In this document: piece after piece, positions 1-7,084 of the stretch
How the letters are laid out: each line of letters begins with the position of its first letter
Position numbering within the stretch: position 1 is the stretch's first letter
Source: DAOPJM01 sp964490325
GTDB lineage: Bacteria; Bacillota; Clostridia; Christensenellales; CAG-138
Direction of reading: 5' to 3'
Assembly (NCBI GenBank): GCA_964490325.1
Contig: CAZBBX010000032.1
Span: forward strand, 1 to 24,581
DNA length: 24,581 nt
The notes under the pieces: generated by a model
What the model was told of the DNA's origin: nothing
The model's input: the letters and a program-made list of their open reading frames with translations, nothing else
Databases searched by the model: none
Position numbers and translations under genes: made by a program

Positions 1-90
1 CTTCCGTCTCACCCAACCTGCTCATGAGTTTACACGGTATTATTTTACACTAACGCAGCTGTGTCCGCAAAACCCTCTTTCCCTCACACC

Positions 91-133
91 CCGCAGGGGC
101 GGATACCATCCGCCCGCCGTGTCCGCGTGACCG
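91..133. repeat. Isolated palindromic repeat end
   Basis: This holds the perfect interrupted palindrome GGGCGGAT-ACC-ATCCGCCC at 97-115, preceded by GCAG and followed by CGCCGTGTCCGC. The same palindrome with similar flanks recurs at 12555-12573 and 18095-18113, and a GAT-centred variant at 12773-12791 and 19656-19674. Here none of the hairpin core found in the other copies follows, so this is a solitary or decayed end of the family. It could form a stable 8-bp stem with a 3-nt loop in DNA or RNA. Confidence 0.8.
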
Positions 134-595
134 GCTTTCCCTACTATTTAATTTGAGAGGGAGGAGCACAAATTCTCGCTGCCGCGCATCAAACCTTACC
201 TACCGACACCCCCCGCGCTGCCTGTCCCAATCCAAGCTCCTTTCGCGTTCCCTATCGTGCAAGCTGCACTAAGCGCTGCTCGGCCGTTGCATACCCTCTG
301 CTGTGCGCCATTCCATACCAACAGGCAGCCAAATTCTTGTTGGAGGCTCTTGTGAATTCACCCGTGATGAACATTGCAGATCGTTCACCGCGCTTCGCTG
401 CCATGCGATCTTCCCCTGTTCACCATACATTGCAACAGCCCTTGGCGATCACGCCGTACCGTCTTGTCACGCTCCAAGGGTAATAGATCCGCTGTCCCAT
501 AGTCAGGACTTTATTGATCAAAACGACAGGCAGAGCATAAATATGCTTTGCAAAGGGGTATTTCTGCAAGACTTGCGTTGGGCATGCGCAAATAA
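134..595. other. Intergenic stretch with no supportable gene
   Basis: I see no gene here. The frame of the downstream peptidase stays open back to an ATG at 303, but the peptide it would add looks non-coding, has no family features, and would bury a clear lipoprotein signal peptide 118 residues inside the protein. No tRNA, rRNA or convincing terminator was seen. The upstream gene is outside the window. Confidence 0.6.
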
Positions 596-626
596 TGATA
601 TAATAATTATAGGGATATTATATACT
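596..626 (+). promoter_or_regulatory. Promoter region of the clostripain-family gene (extended -10)
   Basis: TGATATAAT at 596-604 is an extended -10 box (TGn plus a perfect TATAAT). A second -10-like TATACT lies at 621-626. No good -35 sits at 16-18 bp spacing, which is normal for extended -10 promoters. Both give a short leader ahead of the GGAGGGGA ribosome binding site at 647-654. Which one is used cannot be told from sequence. Confidence 0.6.
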
Positions 627-656
627 GCTGCAAATAACAGATCGTCGGAGGGGACA

Positions 657-3600
657 ATGAAAAACAGAATGATGAGAGCCGGCCGCGTCTTGGCAATGCT
701 CCTGATCCTCTTGCTCCTGCTGCCCATTTTTGGCTGCTGGAAGGATAAGCTTTTGAGCATCCTTGCTTTGCCCACGCCCGATGAAGGCGTTTCCGACACA
801 GGCGCTTTGCCCATCGATCCTGCGGACAAGCCCGCTGCGGACATCGTGCTCGAGATGATGGATGAGGCGGCCGCTTCCGCCTTCGACACGAGCTCGCGCC
901 TGCAAGCCGATCCCGCCGCGGGGGTCCTTGGCGGCGAGCTGTTCGAGTTCAACTTTACAATAGACGGTGAGTTCTATCACCTCCCAGAGGTGCTTCGCAC
1001 TTACACAAACAACGGCTGGAGCTTCACAAAGGGCATAAGGTTCGACCTCCATAGCTATGCTGCCAACGCCTACTATGCCGAAGAGGGAAGCTGCCTGCCG
1101 GATTCCCTGCTGTATTCGGAGGAAGAGCGGTACATCGATCTTACCAAGGGGGACGCCGTCATCCGCGCTCTTGCAGAGAATATGAGCGGGGATCAGCAAT
1201 ACCTGACGGACTGTCATGTATCGCGTGTTCGACTGGACTGCAGCTCCGATCACGAGATATGCCTGACCCGCGGCTTTGTTCTCAACGGCAAGACCGAGGC
1301 GGAGATCATCGAGCAATACGGCGAACCCTCGGAAACGCAGGATCTGGAGGACGTGCGCCAGCTGCTGTATGCGCCCGATTACAACGGGTACGTCTATGAA
1401 AACAGCTGCGTGATCTTCCTGTTCAGCATTGAGGACGCTTCCCTGCTGTGCGTGCAGGCGGCGGACTATATCGTTGATGTAAAGACGGCAAACAACCCCG
1501 GCGACACCGCGTATTTGGCAAACTACAAGGCGCCTGCCGCGCTTGGGACCCTTCCTGTGAGCCTGAATTTTCGTTTGCTTGGAGAGCTGTATACGCTGCC
1601 CGTGCCCGTGTCCGCGCTTTTGGACGACGGCTGGGAGCTCGTCCGCGGCAAAGACGTAGGTGCGGGGGCAAGGGGAAGCCTGCAAATGAAGAAGGACGGA
1701 GAGATCTGGTCCTTTCAGAGCGCCAACTACTCAAGGCGTCAAGTCGACGCGGCGCATTGCGTGATTACAGGCGTCAGTCAGGACTCGGTCGAGACCTGCA
1801 CGCCCCTTGTGATCGCACCCGACCTGCAGATCGGCAGCACGGAGGACGCCGTTAAGAAGGCGCTGGCAAGCAACGAGTATTCGACCTACGAGGACAGCAC
1901 AGACAACGAGACCACCTATTCCTCGTCCTTCTCGCTCAACAAGACGGAACCGTTCACAAGCTATGGCACCGCGTATCAGTATTACGTGCGGATCACAGTC
2001 AGCAACGAGACCCACCGCGTTACGAGCCTCAGCATCAGTACAGAGGTATGCGACTATTTGGCGGAGAGCCTGTATGCGGGACCCTATACGGGCAGCGAGG
2101 TCGCGTTCGAGGAGCAAGCGTACCAAGCGCCGCCCGTGCTTCGAACCAAGGCCTATTCGCAAAATACGGGTGACACCAACAAGTTCGACAAGCCCGACGG
2201 TACAGGCGCCAAGAGGAGCCAGACCATCATGATCTATGTCGTGGCGTCCAACTTGGAGTCGGACAATCCCTATGCGCCCGCAGCCACGCTGGATCTGTGC
2301 GAGATGATGAACGCCTCCATCCCCGCCACGGACGACGTCAATGTCATTGTCTGCTGCGGCGGTACGACCGCTTGGTACATGCAGGGCATGGACGCCCGCT
2401 CCCTCTATATTTTGGAGCTGCAGAACGGATCGCTTGGCATCGTTTCACAGACGAGCGCACAGAACATGGCGGATCCGAACATGCTGATGAGCTTCATCGA
2501 CTTTGCATACGGCTACTATCCTGCCGATCTGTACAGCCTGATCCTGTGGGATCACGGCGGCGGACCGATGGGCGGCTACGGGTACGACACCCTGTTTGGC
2601 GACATGCTCTCTATGGAGGAGGTCGCCTCCGCCATAGCCACCTCCAACCTGTGCCTTTCCGGATGCAAATTCGAGTGGATCGGTTTCGACGCCTGCCTCA
2701 TGGGCTCGATCGAGGTGGCAAAGCTCCTAAGTCCGTATGCCGAGTATCTCATTGCCTCCGAGGAGACCATCCCCGGCTACGGTTGGAACTACGACTTCCT
2801 ATCGGACATCGGTTCGGCAACGAACGGCGCGGAGGCGGGCTACCTGATCATAGACGCCTACTTCGACTTCTACGAGCCGTACGGGTTTACGGATCTGACG
2901 CTGTCCTGCATGGATCTTAGCAAGGTGGGGGCGCTGTCCTCCGACATCGAGGCGCTGTTCGACCTTGCCTTGGCGGATATCGATACCGATAAGGGGATCA
3001 ACGTGCTTCGCGCCAGAGCGCAGGCAAAGTCCTTTGCCGTGTTTACCAGCGCAGATTCCTACGACTTGGTCGACCTTGGGGATCTGATGGCAAGGCTGCG
3101 CCGAACCTATCCCAACGAGACGGAAGCCGTCCTGCAAGCGTTGGACGAGGTGGTCGTGCTGAACAAGACCTCGGCAGCGGGAGCCTATGGCGCAACCTGC
3201 TACTTCCCCTATCTCAACACGGTCTGGCGCGACGCATGGATCAGCAGCTATCCGCGGTACTCCGTCTCCAAGAGCTATACCGACTATGTGACGGCCTGCG
3301 ACGTGGGGGACATGAGCGACCTTGCCCAAAGCACGGTAAGCGCGGCCGATCAGACGGCGGTCTCCGTAGACTATGTTGCGACTTGGCAGCTGACCCAAGC
3401 GCAGAATGCCTCTGCGGTGAAGGTGGAGTACTATGTTTACAGAAGCCCCTTCAAAAAGGGCGAGACGCCGGACAAGGGCAAGGAGGAGCTTGTGTTCCTG
3501 CTCAATTGCGGCTCCGACGTTGAGGTATCCGACGATGGCCTGATCACCTTCGATTATGCGCCGAAGAACCTCGTTGTCGTCGACCCGCAAACGGGGGAAT

Positions 3601-4073
3601 ACAGGGACTTTTACGTTCGAGAGAAAGCGAATGACGAATACGGGACCAAGTTTTTCTGCCACGGCGTGCTGTTTGCGCTCCGCTCATCAATGTCGCTCTA
3701 TGTTGAAATGCAGGTCGTGATCGACGCCGATCACCCGACGGGGGCGTTAGTCGGCGTAATACAAGGAAACCAAGGGCAGGATCTCGATGAACTGATCCAA
3801 AGCGGCAAGCAGCTGATCGACCTGAGTACCTGGGGAAGCATACAGATCGCCAAGAAGTGCCAGCTGAAGACCTATACCGCAGACGGAACCTTGAAGCCCG
3901 TTACGGACTGGGAGACCCCGGGGTATGGCGCGTTGACAGAGTTCCGCCTTTCGGACGGCATTCCCCATGTGCAGATCGCAGCGCCCATGGACGAGTACGC
4001 CTACTATTGTATGTTCAAGATCACGCTCTCGTCGGGTGAAGTGATCTTCACCGATGAGATCCCCATCAATTAG
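657..4073 (+). CDS. Clostripain-family (peptidase C11) surface lipoprotein
   Basis: Predicted secreted, lipid-anchored cysteine peptidase of 1138 residues. The start at 657 is chosen because GGAGGGGA ends two bases before it and it exposes a lipoprotein signal: basic residues, a leucine-rich core, and an IFGC lipobox with the lipidated Cys at residue 27. Residues about 93-290 and 296-495 appear to be two diverged copies of one domain; both open with a strand leading to a Leu-Pro and an NNGW or DDGW motif. The peptidase domain is about 520-865, with catalytic His633 in WDHGGG and Cys680 in FDACLMG, the standard clan CD dyad, whose family typically cleaves after basic residues. Residues about 880-1138 are a beta-rich tail of unknown role. 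Its TAG overlaps the spoVAE stop on the other strand by 4 bp, with no terminator between. The substrate is unknown. Confidence 0.88.
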   Translation: MKNRMMRAGRVLAMLLILLLLLPIFGCWKDKLLSILALPTPDEGVSDTGALPIDPADKPAADIVLEMMDEAAASAFDTSSRLQADPAAGVLGGELFEFNFTIDGEFYHLPEVLRTYTNNGWSFTKGIRFDLHSYAANAYYAEEGSCLPDSLLYSEEERYIDLTKGDAVIRALAENMSGDQQYLTDCHVSRVRLDCSSDHEICLTRGFVLNGKTEAEIIEQYGEPSETQDLEDVRQLLYAPDYNGYVYENSCVIFLFSIEDASLLCVQAADYIVDVKTANNPGDTAYLANYKAPAALGTLPVSLNFRLLGELYTLPVPVSALLDDGWELVRGKDVGAGARGSLQMKKDGEIWSFQSANYSRRQVDAAHCVITGVSQDSVETCTPLVIAPDLQIGSTEDAVKKALASNEYSTYEDSTDNETTYSSSFSLNKTEPFTSYGTAYQYYVRITVSNETHRVTSLSISTEVCDYLAESLYAGPYTGSEVAFEEQAYQAPPVLRTKAYSQNTGDTNKFDKPDGTGAKRSQTIMIYVVASNLESDNPYAPAATLDLCEMMNASIPATDDVNVIVCCGGTTAWYMQGMDARSLYILELQNGSLGIVSQTSAQNMADPNMLMSFIDFAYGYYPADLYSLILWDHGGGPMGGYGYDTLFGDMLSMEEVASAIATSNLCLSGCKFEWIGFDACLMGSIEVAKLLSPYAEYLIASEETIPGYGWNYDFLSDIGSATNGAEAGYLIIDAYFDFYEPYGFTDLTLSCMDLSKVGALSSDIEALFDLALADIDTDKGINVLRARAQAKSFAVFTSADSYDLVDLGDLMARLRRTYPNETEAVLQALDEVVVLNKTSAAGAYGATCYFPYLNTVWRDAWISSYPRYSVSKSYTDYVTACDVGDMSDLAQSTVSAADQTAVSVDYVATWQLTQAQNASAVKVEYYVYRSPFKKGETPDKGKEELVFLLNCGSDVEVSDDGLITFDYAPKNLVVVDPQTGEYRDFYVREKANDEYGTKFFCHGVLFALRSSMSLYVEMQVVIDADHPTGALVGVIQGNQGQDLDELIQSGKQLIDLSTWGSIQIAKKCQLKTYTADGTLKPVTDWETPGYGALTEFRLSDGIPHVQIAAPMDEYAYYCMFKITLSSGEVIFTDEIPIN

Positions 4074-4435
4074 GTCTTAGTGCGGGGCTTGGAGACCAAG
4101 GCGGCAAGGTAGCCGAACAGGACGGCGGCTGACACGCCTCCCGCCGTGGCGGAGAGGCCGCCTGTGAACGCTCCCAGCCAGCCCTTCTCGTTGACCGCCT
4201 CGATCGCGCCCTGCGCAAGCGTGTTGCCAAAGCCCGTCAGCGGCACGGTCGCGCCCGCGCCCGCAAACTCCGTAAGCGGCTTATACACCCCCACCGCGCC
4301 CAGCACTACGCCCAAGGTGACGAACAGCACCAGCACGCGGGCGGGGGTGATGCGGGTCAGAGAGATCAAAAGCTGACCGACCACGCAGATGCCGCCGCCG
4401 ATCAAAAAGGCCCAAAGAAACTTCCAAGCGTCCAT
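4070..4435 (-). CDS. spoVAE: Stage V sporulation protein AE (SpoVAE)
   Basis: Small integral membrane protein of 121 residues belonging to the SpoVA complex, which moves dipicolinic acid (Ca-DPA) into the forespore and releases it in germination. The sequence is almost entirely hydrophobic helices with Gly-rich turns: residues about 5-25, 33-50 and 90-113, with the conserved loop containing VPLTGFGNTLAQG between them. Length matches the usual 115-120 residues. Its ATG directly follows the spoVAD stop (no gap), with GGAGG inside the end of spoVAD, so the pair is an operon. The 3' end overlaps the convergent peptidase gene by 4 bp. Expression late in the forespore (sigma-G) is expected from the family; I could not see a convincing sigma-G promoter. 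Confidence 0.93.
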   Translation of the reverse strand: MDAWKFLWAFLIGGGICVVGQLLISLTRITPARVLVLFVTLGVVLGAVGVYKPLTEFAGAGATVPLTGFGNTLAQGAIEAVNEKGWLGAFTGGLSATAGGVSAAVLFGYLAALVSKPRTKT

Positions 4436-5473
4436 TTATATGTCCTCCTTGTGCATAAGCACGACCGCGTGCGCGATGCCGGGGATGCTCTCCCCCTGCA
4501 GGCTGCTCGTGGGGCTCATCAGCGCACCCGTCGCCAAAAAGAGGATGCGCTGCAGCTCCCCGCTTTCAAGCTTGGGCAAGAGTTGACTTGCAAGCGTCAC
4601 GGCGGAGCAGCCGCAGCCGCTGCCGCCGCAGTTGTAGCCCTGTTCGGGACTGAAGATCTGACAGCCGCAGTCGTAGTGCTTGCTGCCAAGCTCGATGCGC
4701 TTTTGCCGCAGCAGCTCCAAAAGAAGCTCGCTGCCGAAGGTTCCAAGGTCCCCCGTGACGATCAGGTCGTAGTCGTCGGGCGTACCGTCCGTGTCCAACA
4801 GATGCCGCTCGATGCACTCCGCCGCGGCAGGCGCCATGGCGGCGCCCATGTTTCCCGCGTCGGTGATGCCAAGATCCACCGCCATGCCGATGGTGGCGCT
4901 CGCAAGCACGATGTGGGAGAAGGGCGCGGCGGGGGGGACGCGGTCGCTTACGAGCAGGCAGCCCGCGCCCGTGACCGTGCGCTGCGCCGTGGGCGGCGAG
5001 GTCGTTCCCATCTCCAGCGGATAGCGGTACTGCCGCTCCGCCGTGGAAAAATGGCTGCACGCCACGCAGGCGACGGGGGAGGCGTAGCCGCCGTCGGTCA
5101 GCACGCCGCCCAGCAGCAGGCTTTCCGCCATCGTGGAGCAGGCGCCGTACAGCCCCAAGAAGGGCACGGCAAGATCGCGTGCGCCGTAGTTGGCGGTGAT
5201 GATCTGGTTGAGCAGATCCCCCGCAAGCAGGCAGTTCAGCTCGGCGGGGGACAGCCCCGCCTTGTTGCACGCCAGACGGACGGCGTTTTTGAACATCGCA
5301 AGCTCCGCCTTTTCAAAGCTGTCCTCGCCCATGCGGTCGTCCCCAAGGATCACGTCAAAGCCGTCCCCCAACGGGCCGTCCCCCTCCACTTGGCTGACCA
5401 GCGAAGCGGCGGAGAGCACCCAAGGTCTTGTGGGAAACAGCAGCGTTCGTTTGCCGATATGATGCACAGCCAT
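4436..5473 (-). CDS. spoVAD: Stage V sporulation protein AD (SpoVAD)
   Basis: Thiolase-fold protein of 345 residues that, in the known family, binds dipicolinic acid and works with SpoVAC and SpoVAE in DPA uptake into the spore. Recognisable family segments are the N-terminal GKRTLLF, the GLYGACSTMAESL segment holding the thiolase-position Cys, the HFSTAERQYRYPLEMG block, the DLGTFG stretch, and the Cys/Gly-rich YNCGGSGCGCSA near the C-terminus. The start has GGAGG eight bases upstream. It is the first gene of the pair. In many Clostridia spoVAC lies directly upstream of spoVAD, but here the 269 bp upstream hold no spoVAC and then a divergent fic gene, so the usual trio is split. Confidence 0.95.
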   Translation of the reverse strand: MAVHHIGKRTLLFPTRPWVLSAASLVSQVEGDGPLGDGFDVILGDDRMGEDSFEKAELAMFKNAVRLACNKAGLSPAELNCLLAGDLLNQIITANYGARDLAVPFLGLYGACSTMAESLLLGGVLTDGGYASPVACVACSHFSTAERQYRYPLEMGTTSPPTAQRTVTGAGCLLVSDRVPPAAPFSHIVLASATIGMAVDLGITDAGNMGAAMAPAAAECIERHLLDTDGTPDDYDLIVTGDLGTFGSELLLELLRQKRIELGSKHYDCGCQIFSPEQGYNCGGSGCGCSAVTLASQLLPKLESGELQRILFLATGALMSPTSSLQGESIPGIAHAVVLMHKEDI

Positions 5474-5651
5474 AGAAAAAACCTCCGTTTAAGGCGCAAA
5501 AGCGTCCGCTTATCGGCCTTATCCTGCCCGCGATCCCATAGAATATGTGTTCGGCGCGGCGGAAGCGGGCAAACCACCCATCGCGGCAGCCGCCCTTGTT
5601 AAAGATCCTGCGCCACGGCCGCAAAACAGCAGGGCTCGGCAAAAAATAGTC

Positions 5652-5680
5652 TTGCATTGGAAGATAAATAGAAGTAAAAT
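5652..5680 (+). promoter_or_regulatory. Sigma-A-type promoter of the Fic gene
   Basis: TTGCAT (-35, 5652-5657) and TAAAAT (-10, 5675-5680) are separated by exactly 17 bp. The transcript would start near 5687 and carry AAGGTGAGG just before the ATG at 5743. The surrounding sequence is AT-rich, unlike the GC-rich genes either side. Confidence 0.72.
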
Positions 5681-5742
5681 GGTTTTATATTGGCAGAGGA
5701 TCAAAAGTAAAACAAAAGATAACAGAAGGTGAGGAAAGCAAC

Positions 5743-6921
5743 ATGCAGGAGATCCTGTCGGTCTATCTTGAAAAGTATCTGCCCCGCAAGGACATTCTTC
5801 ACCGTCTGCCCGTGTCCGTGCCCATAGCCGAGGCGTGGCCGCAGCTGCAAAAGGCAAGAAGGGAGAGATCTAAGCCGCTGCCGCTGGCCGCTGTGGACGG
5901 ACAGCCATTTTGGTGGGTGCTGACCGAGAGCATCACAAAGCAGACGGAGGAGATCCTTTCGCTTGCGCGGCGGGAGCTGGTGTTTGAGGGAGCCGGATAC
6001 GAGGAGGCATTCCGCGAGGCTCTGCCCGATGAAGCGTACTATTCCGGCGTGATCGAGGGCGCGTTTACGACCAAGCGGGAGGCAAGGGAAGTCCTCAGCG
6101 CGCAAAGATCGCCCAAGAACAGATCGGAGCAGATGGTAAAGAACAACTACGAAGCTCTTGGTTATGTGCTGGAGCATTTGGACACGCCGATCACGGAGCA
6201 GACCATATTGGATATATGGGGGCTTGTGACAAAGGATACCTTGGACGCGGACGAAGCGCAAAACGCATATCGAAGCGGGAAGGTGTTTGTTCGCTCGGGA
6301 CGCGGGGAGCTTGTGTATACAGCGCCTGAGGCGGAAAAGGTGCCGGGCATGATGGCGTCGCTTGTGGACTTTCTTGCAAACGATCAGCTTTCGCCCCTTA
6401 TCAAGGCCTGCGTCGCGCATTTTTATTTTGTATATGTACACCCCTTCAGCGACGGAAACGGCAGGACGGCAAGGACGCTTTCTTATATGCTGCTCTTGCA
6501 GGCGGGATATGATTTCTTTCGCTTTTTCTCCATTTCCGACGTGATCGCGCGGGAGCGCAGCAAGTACTATAAGGCGATCAAGGACGTAGAGGACGACGAC
6601 TTTGACATGACCTATTTCATCGACTACTACACGGGTATGCTTGCGCGTGCCGTACGGTCGATGGAGGAGCGGCTCATCAACAAGGTCGTTTTGGAGCAAA
6701 CGCTTGAAAAACTGAAGCGGGACGGCATGAACGAACGCGTCATGGAGGGGGCAAAGTGGATCCTCACAAGCCCGAATCACTCCGTTACCATTCGGGAGTG
6801 GCAAAAGAAATTCGGCGTTGTGACCGAAACGGCACGACAGGATCTGCTGAAGCTGGAAGCGGAGGGCGTCGTGGGTCGAAAACTCGTCCGGCGGCAATAT
6901 GTGTTTGAAATAGTTAAATAG
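5743..6921 (+). CDS. Fic-family protein (AMPylase-type, class II) with C-terminal winged helix
   Basis: Soluble protein of 392 residues. The Fic core motif HPFSDGNGRTAR is complete at residues 233-244: catalytic His233, the GNG anion-binding loop and both Arg (241 and 244). Proteins with this motif usually transfer AMP from ATP to a Ser, Thr or Tyr hydroxyl. An N-terminal inhibitory helix is present: Ser101-Gly-Val-Ile-Glu105-Gly fits the (S/T)xxxE(G/N) motif, whose Glu pairs with the second Arg and blocks ATP, so this is class II and needs no separate antitoxin. Residues about 340-390 read as a winged helix-turn-helix (REWQKKFGV, TARQDLLKLEAEG), suggesting DNA binding or target docking. No toxin-antitoxin partner lies nearby. 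The gene stands alone with its own promoter. The target is unknown. Confidence 0.93.
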   Translation: MQEILSVYLEKYLPRKDILHRLPVSVPIAEAWPQLQKARRERSKPLPLAAVDGQPFWWVLTESITKQTEEILSLARRELVFEGAGYEEAFREALPDEAYYSGVIEGAFTTKREAREVLSAQRSPKNRSEQMVKNNYEALGYVLEHLDTPITEQTILDIWGLVTKDTLDADEAQNAYRSGKVFVRSGRGELVYTAPEAEKVPGMMASLVDFLANDQLSPLIKACVAHFYFVYVHPFSDGNGRTARTLSYMLLLQAGYDFFRFFSISDVIARERSKYYKAIKDVEDDDFDMTYFIDYYTGMLARAVRSMEERLINKVVLEQTLEKLKRDGMNERVMEGAKWILTSPNHSVTIREWQKKFGVVTETARQDLLKLEAEGVVGRKLVRRQYVFEIVK

Positions 6922-6953
6922 GAAAAGCTTCCGCGCTGCTGCACAGCGGCGTT

Positions 6954-6996
6954 GCACAAATTTTCATTCGTGCGCTTTCGCATAAATTTTCATTTG
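6954..6996 (+). promoter_or_regulatory. Pair of 17-bp direct repeats, putative operator
   Basis: GCACAAATTTTCATTCG (6954-6970) and GCATAAATTTTCATTTG (6980-6996) match at 15 of 17 bases and are spaced 26 bp start to start. They lie immediately upstream of the extended -10 of the giant PHP-domain gene, where an activator or repressor dimer would bind. That role is inferred from position and repetition only. Confidence 0.5.
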
Positions 6997-7020
6997 CCAC
7001 TGGTTTTTTTTCACATGAAC

Positions 7021-7059
7021 TGTTATACTGTATCCGTATATATGCGCGTATTGCGCGCA
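7021..7059 (+). promoter_or_regulatory. Extended -10 promoter and leader hairpin of the PHP-domain gene
   Basis: TGTTATACT at 7021-7029 is an extended -10 (TGn plus TATACT); TGGTTT at 7001-7006 is a weak -35 at 17 bp. In the leader, TGCGCG (7043-7048) and CGCGCA (7054-7059) form a 6-bp stem with a TATTG loop. A strong GAGGAGG ribosome binding site follows at 7072-7078, seven bases before the ATG. Confidence 0.6.
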
Positions 7060-7084
7060 CAGCGAACAAACGAGGAGGAAAAAC

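Noticed and set aside
303..656. Upstream extension of the clostripain reading frame to an ATG at 303
   Set aside because: It would hide a lipoprotein signal peptide inside the protein and cross the promoter; the ATG at 657 has a good ribosome binding site.
5530..5560. A sigma-G promoter for spoVAD (CATATTC-like box)
   Set aside because: The match to the sigma-G consensus is too poor and no -35 partner could be aligned.
5474..5742. A hidden spoVAC or small gene between spoVAD and fic
   Set aside because: No frame here encodes hydrophobic helices like SpoVAC; the region fits two divergent promoters.
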